The notes beneath the pieces are model-generated. The model had not been told where the DNA came from. It saw nothing but the letters and a program-made list of their open reading frames with translations, and did no database searches. From NCBI GenBank assembly GCA_021160785.1, contig JAGHBX010000313.1:1-9581 (forward strand): DNA of 9,581 bases, written 5' to 3'. The DNA is from Planctomycetota bacterium. Its GTDB lineage: Bacteria > Planctomycetota > Phycisphaerae > Sedimentisphaerales > Anaerohalosphaeraceae. This document shows positions 1-7,296 of the stretch, piece after piece; the stretch's first letter is position 1, and each line of letters begins with the position of its first letter. The position numbers were made by a program, and so were the translations under genes.

Positions 1-165
1 GATATGGCAACCCACCTACGCATTTCCCGGATGTGCCATAATTCCAACAGGTTCAGCGTGCCGTGCCATGGTCTGTGTAAAAATAGGTATTGGAAGAAAG
101 GTGGGGCACAAAAAGCCATGTATTCCTGCAAATTTGTGATAAAACTGCATCGAAAACGAAAATCT

Positions 166-194
166 TTGATATTTCAAGGTGATTATGATAGAAT
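166..194 (+). promoter_or_regulatory. Candidate sigma70-like promoter of the operon
   Basis: TTGATA at 166-171 (5 of 6 to TTGACA), a 17-nt spacer and TAGAAT at 189-194 (5 of 6 to TATAAT) give a well-spaced promoter in an A+T-rich stretch. Transcription would start near 201, leaving a leader of about 100 nt before the first ATG at 304. This start would fall at the 199-214 repeat motif. Promoter consensus in the presumed host group is poorly known, so this is a plausible match only. Confidence 0.35.
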
Positions 195-198
195 TGTT

Positions 199-214
199 GA
201 TGTCGGAAGGAGTG
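199..214 (+). repeat. Leader motif, copy 1
   Basis: The 16-mer GATGTCGGAAGGAGTG matches 1810-1825 at 15 of 16 positions. Both copies lie 105-110 nt before the start of a Gfo/Idh/MocA paralogue. Read from the ATG at 200, both begin Met-Ser-Glu-Gly-Val, and the only difference is the third base of the Ser codon (TCG/TCC). This copy stops after 8 codons. It could be a remnant of the duplication that produced the two genes, a shared regulatory or RNA element, or the trace of a short leader peptide. Confidence 0.45.
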
Positions 215-303
215 AATTATGTTTAATTAGGTTAGAAGAGCGTTTCTTAAAACTGTAAATGGGAAATACCAGCTGTAATGAATTCTCTCGAACAGGAGAA
301 AGG

Positions 304-1809
304 ATGAAAAACATTAAGCAGAGCAATTCAATTGTTACTCGACGTGAATTTATTGGCTCAGTAGCGGCAGCAACTGCGTTTACGATTGTTCCCCGGCACG
401 TTCTTGGCCAAACAGCCCCAAGTAACCTTGTCAATATAGCTGTTGTAGGTTCAGGAGGGCACGGGGCCTTTGTCGTTACCCAAATGCTCAAAGCAGGCGG
501 AATAAACGTGGCTGCCCTTTGTGATGTGGATGCCGAGTTCGCAAGCCACATTGAAACTAAGGAGTATGGGAGTCGCAAAATCACAGGCCTCTACAGGCAG
601 TTCCCTAATGCCCCCAAATACAAAGATTTCCGGGTAATGCTCGATAAAGAGCAGAACAATATCGATGCGGTTGTGGTCACTACACCCGAACATACACACG
701 TCTCCGCCAGCGCAATGGCCATGAAGATGGGCAAGCACGTCTTTAGCTCCAAACTGCTTGGACATAACATCTATGAGATACGTCTGGCAACCCAACTGGC
801 TGAACAATACGGCGTTATTACCCAGATGGGAATCGGAAATCACACCACTGAGATATTCCATCAGGCCGTCGAGATCATCCATGCCGGTGATATTGGGGAT
901 GTCAGAGAGGCATATGTCTGGTGTGATAATGAATGGGATCCCTATCAGGGGCCTGCGGTCTGGCCACCGAGAGCCGTGAGAGATTATAACCCGGACTGGG
1001 CGGACAAGCAGTTGCCGGAGAAATTGCCCATCCCGTCTCACCTGGATTGGGATCTGTGGCTGGGACCGGCAAAATACCACCCCTATCCAGGTTTCGGACG
1101 CGGTCTTTACCATCCCTCGAACTGGCGCAGTTGGTGGGATTTTGGCAACGGGAGGATTGGGGATATCGGTAGTCACGCTGTCGATCTGGTGTTCTGGGCA
1201 CTGGACCTGAAATACCCCTTGACCGCTGAAGGCGAAGGATCCGGTCGGCCGGCATTGGAACGTGTCCCTCCCTGGCAAAAGGCGACTTGGACATTTCCGG
1301 CGCGAGGGAACAAACCACCCGTGACACTGAGATGGTGCCACGGCAATACGCGTTTTGACGAGCTAAAAGGTTTGGATCTGCCTCACGAGTGGCCCGTTGG
1401 CATACACTTTGTTGGTAGTGAAGGAAGGCTGACCATGCAGATTGAAAGGGGGCCTGCCGGGCCAATGGAGTTGTATCCGAAAGCCAAGTTTGCTAATTAC
1501 AAGCCTCCGCCGCGTACGCTCTCCCGATCCTATGGCGAGTATCAGCAATGGATACAGGCGATCAGAAACAACAATCCAGCGGGAACCGAAATGCCCTTTA
1601 GCTACTCGGGCCCCTTGTCTGAAACGTTGGCGTTGGGAAATGTTGCCTATCGCGTTGGCAAGAAGCTTAAGTGGGACCCTGTGCATCTCAAGGCCACCAA
1701 CGCTCCTGAGGCGGATAAGTTCATCCAGGGCACTTGCCGCCCAGGTTGGGGACTTGATAAGCCAAAGATGCCGACAAAAGTCTTATCAGAAAAACAGAGT
1801 GGTGCATGA
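304..1809 (+). CDS. Tat-exported Gfo/Idh/MocA-family oxidoreductase with altered EKP motif
   Basis: A 501-residue NAD(P)-dependent sugar dehydrogenase-like protein. ATG 304 is chosen because AGGAG (294-298) lies 5 nt upstream; the earlier ATG at 259 has no such site. Residues 12-17 (TRREFI) with the following hydrophobic run to VLG-35 form a twin-arginine signal, so export of a folded, cofactor-bound enzyme is expected. The Rossmann glycine motif GSGGHG is at 49-54, followed by a CDVD acidic turn. The C-terminal substrate domain carries WWDFGNG and the D-x-G-x-H-x-x-D motif (D287, H291). The family EKP motif reads S-K-L: the catalytic Lys (K150) stays, but the Glu and Pro are replaced, unlike the neighbour. 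Its reaction could be oxidation of a sugar hydroxyl, but the altered motif may mean changed or lost activity. It heads the putative operon. Confidence 0.88.
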   Translation: MKNIKQSNSIVTRREFIGSVAAATAFTIVPRHVLGQTAPSNLVNIAVVGSGGHGAFVVTQMLKAGGINVAALCDVDAEFASHIETKEYGSRKITGLYRQFPNAPKYKDFRVMLDKEQNNIDAVVVTTPEHTHVSASAMAMKMGKHVFSSKLLGHNIYEIRLATQLAEQYGVITQMGIGNHTTEIFHQAVEIIHAGDIGDVREAYVWCDNEWDPYQGPAVWPPRAVRDYNPDWADKQLPEKLPIPSHLDWDLWLGPAKYHPYPGFGRGLYHPSNWRSWWDFGNGRIGDIGSHAVDLVFWALDLKYPLTAEGEGSGRPALERVPPWQKATWTFPARGNKPPVTLRWCHGNTRFDELKGLDLPHEWPVGIHFVGSEGRLTMQIERGPAGPMELYPKAKFANYKPPPRTLSRSYGEYQQWIQAIRNNNPAGTEMPFSYSGPLSETLALGNVAYRVGKKLKWDPVHLKATNAPEADKFIQGTCRPGWGLDKPKMPTKVLSEKQSGA

Positions 1810-1879
1810 GATGTCCGAAGGAGTGTGTCCTGTAAGCCCAAGAGGTGACATCTGGGCAGATATATAGTTCAAAGGACAC
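1809..1879 (+). promoter_or_regulatory. Structured intergenic leader with alternative hairpins
   Basis: Three inverted repeats overlap in the gap between the two oxidoreductase genes. AGATGTC (1809-1815) pairs perfectly with GACATCT (1847-1853). GTGTCCT (1825-1831) pairs perfectly with AGGACAC (1873-1879). GCCC-A-AGA (1836-1843) pairs with TCTGGGC (1851-1857) around a 7-nt loop with one bulged A. The first and third compete for the same bases; the second can enclose the third. No T-tract follows, so it is not a simple terminator. It may be an RNA-processing or stability element, a translation-control leader, or a protein-binding site. Confidence 0.4.
1810..1825 (+). repeat. Leader motif, copy 2
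   Basis: GATGTCCGAAGGAGTG begins one base after the stop codon of the first gene and differs from 199-214 at one position. From ATG 1811 a frame of 18 codons runs to a stop at 1865-1867 and starts Met-Ser-Glu-Gly-Val like copy 1. No ribosome binding site precedes it, so translation is doubtful. Confidence 0.45.
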
Positions 1880-1919
1880 TGTAATCAGGGAGACAAAAGC
1901 TTATAGAAGGAATCCGAAT

Positions 1920-3278
1920 ATGAAAGAGATTAAACTTCACCGCCAACCAACAATGACAAGGCGCAGGTTCATTGGCGCAGCAGCGTCAGTGGCTGCGGTT
2001 ACGATTGTTCCGCGGCGTGTGCTGGGCGGCCCAGGAATACCAACGCCGAGTGAAAAACTCGATATCGCCTGCATCGGGGTCGGCGGTAAGGGATTCGACA
2101 ACGTCCGGAACGTAATGAGCGAGAACATTGTGGCGCTCTGCGACGTGGACACGGAGCGAGGCGCCGACGCGTTCAAGATGTTCCCCAAGGCCAAGCAGTA
2201 CCGTGACTACCGAGTGCTGTTCGATAAGGAAGAGAAGAACATCGACGCTGTGGTGGTCACCACGCCCGATCACCACCATGTCCCCTGCAGCGTGATGGCG
2301 ATGCGGCTGGGTAAACATGTCTACTGCGAGAAGCCCCTCGGCCAGAACATCGGCGAGGTCCGACTGGCCACGCAGGTCGCCGCGGAGACCGGTGTGGCTA
2401 CCCAATTGGGCAACAGCGCGCATTCCGGCCACAACTACCGCGGCGTGGTGAGGATGATTCAAGATGGCGTGATAGGAGACGTCGAGGAGGTCCACTGTTG
2501 GTGCGAAAACGAGTGGGAGGCCCTTCCGAGAGTCGCCGCGGATGGCGGCAGCCGCCATGGCCGGGATCGCCCGAAGGCAACGCCTCCCGTTCCGGCGTAT
2601 TTGGATTGGGACCTCTGGTTGGGTCCGGCCCCCTATCGTCCTTATCATCCTTGCTACCATCCCGTTCAGTGGCGCAGTTGGTGGGATTTCGGCAACGGAA
2701 GGTTGGGCGACATGGGTTGTCATCTGGTCGACCTTCCGTTCACCGCGCTCGAACTGAGGCACCCGCTCACGGTCGAAGCGCGCGCTTCCGCGGTCCATGC
2801 CGAGCGCGCGCCCCAATGGCTCATTTGCAAGTGGGCTTTCCCTGCGCGGGGCGACAGGCCACCCGTGGAGCTGACGTGGTACGATGGAAACAAGCGACCC
2901 GAGTTGCTGGAAGAGCTGGATCCGCCCAAATCCAACAATCCCTGGTACGTTCTGTTCGTGGGCGCCGAGGGGTCGCTGATAGCCGGAATGGACACCTTCA
3001 GGCTGTATCCGGAAGAGAAGTTCGCCGATATCCGGCGTCCCAAAGTCCCACGTATCGGTTCGCATTTCGACGACTGGTTCGAGGCCTGCAAGACGGGCCG
3101 TCCGACCGGAACGCGTTTTGATTACTCCGGGCCGTTGGCAGAAACTGTGTTGCTGGGCGTTGTGGCTCATCGCGCCGGTCAGAAGATCGAGTGGGATGCC
3201 CGGCGCATGGAGGTCACCAACGTCCCGACAGCCAACCGGTACGTCCGGCGGGAGAATCGCGAAGGTTGGATCATATAG
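1920..3278 (+). CDS. Tat-exported Gfo/Idh/MocA-family oxidoreductase
   Basis: A 452-residue paralogue of the preceding gene. ATG 1920 is preferred: AAGG (1907-1910) sits 9 nt upstream and it leaves a complete Tat n-region; the internal ATG at 1953 would leave only two residues before the arginines. TRRRFIG (13-19) plus a short hydrophobic stretch ending near VLGG forms the Tat signal. The dinucleotide-binding GVGGKG is at 53-58, followed by CDVD. The canonical C-E-K-P-L-G is intact (E137, K138), as is D-M-G-C-H (D264, H268) after WWDFGNG. This is therefore the better candidate for the active dehydrogenase. Known exported family members such as Zymomonas glucose-fructose oxidoreductase hold their cofactor tightly. 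Its base composition is clearly G+C-richer than the first copy. The stop lies 20 nt before the DUF1080 gene, suggesting co-translation and a linked function in keto-sugar formation. Confidence 0.92.
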   Translation: MKEIKLHRQPTMTRRRFIGAAASVAAVTIVPRRVLGGPGIPTPSEKLDIACIGVGGKGFDNVRNVMSENIVALCDVDTERGADAFKMFPKAKQYRDYRVLFDKEEKNIDAVVVTTPDHHHVPCSVMAMRLGKHVYCEKPLGQNIGEVRLATQVAAETGVATQLGNSAHSGHNYRGVVRMIQDGVIGDVEEVHCWCENEWEALPRVAADGGSRHGRDRPKATPPVPAYLDWDLWLGPAPYRPYHPCYHPVQWRSWWDFGNGRLGDMGCHLVDLPFTALELRHPLTVEARASAVHAERAPQWLICKWAFPARGDRPPVELTWYDGNKRPELLEELDPPKSNNPWYVLFVGAEGSLIAGMDTFRLYPEEKFADIRRPKVPRIGSHFDDWFEACKTGRPTGTRFDYSGPLAETVLLGVVAHRAGQKIEWDARRMEVTNVPTANRYVRRENREGWII

Positions 3279-3298
3279 AGAAAGGGAATGGTGCCAGC

Positions 3299-5611
3299 AT
3301 GAGACACAAACTATACTGTAGAACTGCTATGGCGTTGATCTGGGTTACGGCCATCCTGCACGTGTCCGGTGTTGCCGACGCTAGAAAGGGCTTCTCGGAC
3401 ACATGGCGCGTGAGCGGAGATTGGTACTCAGCCGAAAACGCCCGTCTCGACACCTGGAACGAGAAACGCCTGATTGGCGATCGGGGCGAAGGCGTGCTGA
3501 TCAACGGCCGGATTGGAAAGACCCAAAGCCTCAGCACGAAGCGCCGCGACTACCAGGACGTCGAGGTCCACGTGGAGTTCATGATCGCCAAGCGGTCCAA
3601 CTCCGGGATCATCTTCCATGGCAATTACGAAATCCAGATTCTCGATAGCGCCCACGTGAAGGAACCCACCGGCGCACACTGCGGTGGCGTCTATCCGCGG
3701 GCCGAGGAGAAGCCAAAGTACCATCACATCGACAAGGGGTCTCCCCCGCGCGTCAACGCCGCCGGAAAGCCCGGCGAATGGCAGACCATGGACATTGTCT
3801 TCCAGTCTCCCCGGTTCGATGAGAACGGCGTCAAGACAGCAAACGCCCGGTTCGTCAAGGTGGACCACAACGGTCAGGTCGTCCAGGAGAACGTGGAGGT
3901 CCCGTACGCCTGCGGCCCGAACTGGAATCGCAAGCAGCATCCGCGAGGGCCGGTCATCATCCAGGGCGACTACGGTCCAATCGCCATTCGCAACGTCCGC
4001 GTGCGGGACTGGCAGGGGGCGAACGCGAGCGTGGCGAAGAAGCTGAACGTGCCCCCGCCAGGCTTTACGGCTCTCTTCAACGGCAAGGACTTCTCGGGCT
4101 TCAATGTGAATCCGAAAGTCGAGAAGATGTGGTCCATTGAGGATGGCGTGTTGAAGACGCCGCAACTGCTCGAGCAATGGGGCGCGGATCTCCAGACAAA
4201 GAAGGAGTACAAGGACTTCGTCTTGCTGGCCGATTTCCGGATGCCCACCGATTCTGACAGCGGCATCCATTTTCGGAAACTGATCACCGACATGGGTTAC
4301 TTCGGACAGGCGGAACAGATCAACTTGGGAACCGGACACCGCATGGGCCAGCTCGAGAGCCTCGGCTACATGCGATGGACCAAGATGGAGGCCGCCAAAC
4401 GCCTTAGACCTAGCGACATCCCCAAGGTCACCCCAGTCGAAACGAAAGTTGGGCAGTGGCATACGATCAAGATCACCATGGTGGGCAGGATACTTACGAC
4501 GGAGCTTGACGGCAAGGTAATGATCGACAGGTACGAGTATCCCGAATGGCATCTCGGCACGGGAGCGGCGCCGATCCGGTTTCAGAAGCACCGCTTCGTG
4601 GAGGACAAGGCGACGGGCAAGAAGAACCCCTGCCCCATCGAATACCGCAACCTGTTCATCAAGGAGATCACGGACGCCCCACCGGCGAAGCAGGCGAAAC
4701 TGAACGTGCCGCCTCCTGGCTTCACCGCGCTGTTTAACGGCAAGAACTTTGCGGGCTGGCACACGTCGCCCCTGGTCAGAGAGTATTGGAAGATTGAAGA
4801 TGGGATCCTCAAATCACCGGGTTTGATCAAGACCTGGGGGGCGAGCCTGTCTACCCAGAAGAAGTATCGGGACTTCATCCTAATGCTCGACTTCCGGATG
4901 CCGACCATTTCCGACAGCGGCATCAACTTCCGGTGGTTGATCCCGAAGATCCCGGGTTTCGGGAACATGGAGCAATTCAACCTTCGATCCAGAGGGGGAA
5001 TGGGGCATCTGGAAAGCTACTACTTCCTGCCCAAGGAGACTGCGAGGAAAGTGGGCCTGAAGGAGGAGGAGAGACCTCACGTCCGCCACATCGATCCCGA
5101 GGTCGGCGTGTGGCACACGGTGAAGCTGACCGTGCAGGGCCGAACGCTTTCGGCCGAGTATGACGGCGAAGTGCTCTATGACAAGTTTCAGTACCACGAC
5201 TGGATGATCAATATGGACCCTGCCCCCATAAGACTCCAGAAGCACATAGTCGTCCACGGCCAAAACCTCGGCGAGGAAAACCCCTGTCCCATCGAATACC
5301 GCAACATCTTTATCAAAGAACTCGCCCAGGGCAAACTCGATGGCACGCCTGAGGCGTGGTCGCCAGAAACCGTAAACTCCTCTCCCATTGCCAGTCTCCT
5401 CGCGCGAATCGACACCACCGACCTGCCCGAAGGATACGACCCCGCCCGCCACAAGAAGTACGTCGACAAACGCATCGCAGAAATGACCAATCATCAACGA
5501 GAAAGACTTTCAAGATTGTGGAAAGAAAAACAGAAGATCGATCCCGACATGCCCAACCGCGGCTTCTCGTTCGTGAAGATACTCGAATACATAGCCGACG
5601 GGACCGATTGA
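3299..5611 (+). CDS. Secreted three-domain DUF1080 (3-keto-disaccharide hydrolase-like) protein
   Basis: A 770-residue protein. ATG 3299 follows AGGGA (3283-3287) and gives a clear Sec signal: basic start, hydrophobic TAMALIWVTAIL, probable cleavage after A-D-A (residue 28). Domain 1 (about 32-243) shows the DUF1080/LamG jelly-roll features N-S-G-I-I-F, Y-E-I-Q-I-L-D-S, G-E-W-Q-T and a closing G-D-Y-G-P-I-A-I-R-N. Domains 2 (about 249-454) and 3 (about 468-675) are close repeats of each other, each opening LNVPPPGFTALFNGK and closing NPCPIEYRN-FIKE, with a 219-residue period. They share SDSGI-FR, EQ-NL, MG-LES and APIR-QKH. The remaining 95 residues form a charged, probably helical tail with no recognised domain. 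Relatives of this fold hydrolyse or eliminate 3-keto-glycosides, which fits the adjacent oxidoreductases. Alternatively, some domains may only bind carbohydrate. Most family members have one domain, so three is notable. Confidence 0.88.
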   Translation: MRHKLYCRTAMALIWVTAILHVSGVADARKGFSDTWRVSGDWYSAENARLDTWNEKRLIGDRGEGVLINGRIGKTQSLSTKRRDYQDVEVHVEFMIAKRSNSGIIFHGNYEIQILDSAHVKEPTGAHCGGVYPRAEEKPKYHHIDKGSPPRVNAAGKPGEWQTMDIVFQSPRFDENGVKTANARFVKVDHNGQVVQENVEVPYACGPNWNRKQHPRGPVIIQGDYGPIAIRNVRVRDWQGANASVAKKLNVPPPGFTALFNGKDFSGFNVNPKVEKMWSIEDGVLKTPQLLEQWGADLQTKKEYKDFVLLADFRMPTDSDSGIHFRKLITDMGYFGQAEQINLGTGHRMGQLESLGYMRWTKMEAAKRLRPSDIPKVTPVETKVGQWHTIKITMVGRILTTELDGKVMIDRYEYPEWHLGTGAAPIRFQKHRFVEDKATGKKNPCPIEYRNLFIKEITDAPPAKQAKLNVPPPGFTALFNGKNFAGWHTSPLVREYWKIEDGILKSPGLIKTWGASLSTQKKYRDFILMLDFRMPTISDSGINFRWLIPKIPGFGNMEQFNLRSRGGMGHLESYYFLPKETARKVGLKEEERPHVRHIDPEVGVWHTVKLTVQGRTLSAEYDGEVLYDKFQYHDWMINMDPAPIRLQKHIVVHGQNLGEENPCPIEYRNIFIKELAQGKLDGTPEAWSPETVNSSPIASLLARIDTTDLPEGYDPARHKKYVDKRIAEMTNHQRERLSRLWKEKQKIDPDMPNRGFSFVKILEYIADGTD
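4040..5320 (+). repeat. Internal tandem duplication of the DUF1080-like domain
   Basis: Bases 4040-4696 and 4697-5320 encode successive copies of one domain. The start points are exactly 657 bases (219 codons) apart. The opening 15 residues after the Lys are identical, and roughly half of the remaining positions agree by eye. Many of the differences in the opening block are third-base changes, so the duplication is old and under protein-level selection. The first domain of the same protein is more distant. Confidence 0.8.
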
Positions 5612-5658
5612 AGATGCAGCGATATTGAGCCGTGACAGCAAAGCAGAGAAAACGGAAC

Positions 5659-7227
5659 ATGTACAAGAGACGTGACTTTCTCAAGACCATGATCGGCGCC
5701 GCAGCAGTATCGGCACTGCCTTTCACCGCAGCGGCAGAAGATAAAGTCAAACGTCCAAACATAGTAGTCCTGCTCGCGGATGACCTTGGCTATCAGGACA
5801 TCGGCTGCTATGGAGGCCCGGTCAAAACGCCGGCGATAGACTTGCTCGCCGCCGAAGGCATGCGCTTCACCGACTTCTATTCCGGCGCCGCCGTCTGCTC
5901 GCCGTCTCGCGCGACCCTGCTGACCGGACGACAACACCTCCGAGCGGGCGTATACAGTTGGATTCACGATCACACCCAGAACTCGCACTTGCTCCCGAGA
6001 GAAGTAACCATCGCCGAAATGCTCAAGACAAACGGCTATCAGACAGCCCACCTGGGCAAGTGGCACCTCGGCCTGCCCACCCGCGATCGCCCGAAGCCCA
6101 CACCTGCAGACCACGGCTTCGACTACTGGTTCGCCACCGGCAACAACGCACATCCCAGCCACAAGAACCCCGCAAACTTCCTTCGCAACGGCAAGCCAGC
6201 CGGCCGAATCGAAGGCTATTCCTGCCAGATTGTCGTTGACGAAGCGATTTTATGGCTGGACAAAAATCGAAATCCCGACAAACCGTTCTTCCTCAACGTA
6301 TGGTTCCATGAGCCGCACGCCCCCCTTGCCGCTCCAGACCATATCGTCTCCCAGTACGGCCAACAGAACGACCCCTCCGCCGTCTATTCGGCGGCAATCG
6401 ATAACACCGACCGAGCCATCGCCAGACTCCTAAAGAAGCTGCGACAAATCGACTCACCCGAAAATGCACTTATCGTTTACTCTTCCGACAACGGGAGCTA
6501 TCGAGCCGATCGCGTCGGTACGTTGCGAGGCATAAAGGGTTCCAACTTCGACGGCGGCCTGCGGGTCCCCGGCATATTCCACTGGCCTGGCATGATTGCC
6601 AGGGGTCAGGTTGCACACACACCAGCCGGCCAGGTCGATCTATTGCCGACAATATGTGGCCTTCTTGGAATCGACAAACCAGCCGGCATTCAGGTTGACG
6701 GTTCTGATTTGTCACCGCTGCTGACAGGCCACAAGAGCAGATTCAGCAGGCATCAGCCGCTGTGCTGGATTCTGCCGACGTCTGCACCAACGGCAATGCT
6801 CAGGAACGGCAATTACTCCCTCGTAGCCTACCGCGCTTACGAATTGCCCAAAGACCACAAGAAGATGACTGAACTGATGAAACAGATCGAAAATATGCTC
6901 CGCAGTAAGGGTACGTTGGCGCAAGAAATTCGCGGCAGCACCTTGCAGGCACAGATGTTCGAGGGTTTCAAAGACAATGAAGCCGAGAAACTGCGAGGTG
7001 AGTACATACGCTTGAACATGTTTCAAGAAAGTTGGATACCGGCAATCAAGTCAGGAACATACGCTCGCTTCGAGCTATACGACCTGTCATCTGATCCACA
7101 GCAAACGACCGATCTGTCGAAGCAGCGTCCTGAGATACTCGCAAAACTCAAAAAGAGGCTGCTCGAAATAAACACAAGTGTCATGGCTGAGGCGCCCGAG
7201 TATACCTTCAAAAAGAAGATGCCCTGA
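5659..7227 (+). CDS. Tat-exported type I (formylglycine) sulfatase
   Basis: A 522-residue enzyme of the alkaline-phosphatase-like sulfatase family, predicted to remove sulfate esters from sugars outside the cytoplasm. ATG 5659 gives MYKRRDFLK, a textbook Tat motif, then an Ala-rich hydrophobic segment ending near A26. An upstream GTG at 5632 is possible, but the ribosome signal is weak for both. Active-site elements are complete: metal-binding D41-D42 (ADDLGYQDIG); the C80-S-P-S-R84 signature whose Cys is converted to formylglycine; G-K134-W-H136-LG; F-H217-E-P-H220; D277-N278; and the RG-x-KG Lys before the GGLRVPG segment. The C-terminal subdomain ends with the usual F-E-L-Y-D-L-x-x-D-P. 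It resembles arylsulfatase A/GalNAc-6-sulfatase types, but the substrate is not predictable. Cytoplasmic maturation by an enzyme encoded elsewhere would fit Tat export. It lies 47 nt after the DUF1080 gene. Confidence 0.93.
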   Translation: MYKRRDFLKTMIGAAAVSALPFTAAAEDKVKRPNIVVLLADDLGYQDIGCYGGPVKTPAIDLLAAEGMRFTDFYSGAAVCSPSRATLLTGRQHLRAGVYSWIHDHTQNSHLLPREVTIAEMLKTNGYQTAHLGKWHLGLPTRDRPKPTPADHGFDYWFATGNNAHPSHKNPANFLRNGKPAGRIEGYSCQIVVDEAILWLDKNRNPDKPFFLNVWFHEPHAPLAAPDHIVSQYGQQNDPSAVYSAAIDNTDRAIARLLKKLRQIDSPENALIVYSSDNGSYRADRVGTLRGIKGSNFDGGLRVPGIFHWPGMIARGQVAHTPAGQVDLLPTICGLLGIDKPAGIQVDGSDLSPLLTGHKSRFSRHQPLCWILPTSAPTAMLRNGNYSLVAYRAYELPKDHKKMTELMKQIENMLRSKGTLAQEIRGSTLQAQMFEGFKDNEAEKLRGEYIRLNMFQESWIPAIKSGTYARFELYDLSSDPQQTTDLSKQRPEILAKLKKRLLEINTSVMAEAPEYTFKKKMP

Positions 7228-7296
7228 TGGCTTTTGCGCGGAAACCAAAAATACTCAGCCAATTTGTAATCAGGTTAAACAGTAAAGGAATATGTC

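Larger units (their letters stand above)
1..303. other. Upstream non-coding region
   Basis: No convincing gene is seen here. An 84-codon open frame at 4-258 has no ribosome binding site and an odd Cys/Arg/Lys-rich composition, so it was not accepted. The region is A+T-rich compared with the operon. It holds a 7-bp inverted repeat (TATGGCA at 3-9, TGCCATA at 34-40, no T-tract after it), a candidate promoter (166-194), and a 16-nt motif at 199-214 repeated before the second gene. It ends in the ribosome binding site of the first gene. The upstream neighbour is outside the window. Confidence 0.6.

Noticed and set aside
3..40. TATGGCA/TGCCATA inverted repeat as a terminator of an upstream gene
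   Set aside because: A 7-bp stem with a 24-nt loop and no T-tract is too weak to call.
200..226. Eight-codon micro-ORF (and a Met-Phe-Asn ORF at 219-230 behind GGAAGGAG) as real leader peptides
   Set aside because: The shared motif is interesting, but frames this short cannot be supported as coding from sequence alone. They are reported only as a repeat motif.
4..258. 84-codon open frame on the + strand at the window start
   Set aside because: No ribosome binding site, atypical Cys/Arg/Lys-rich composition and no recognisable domain. It overlaps the candidate promoter.
1986..3170. Long open frame on the - strand antisense to the second oxidoreductase (similar ones lie at 451-1341 and 3428-4762)
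   Set aside because: These mirror the G+C-rich codon pattern of the sense genes, which have clear domains and ribosome binding sites. The antisense products show no signal or domain.
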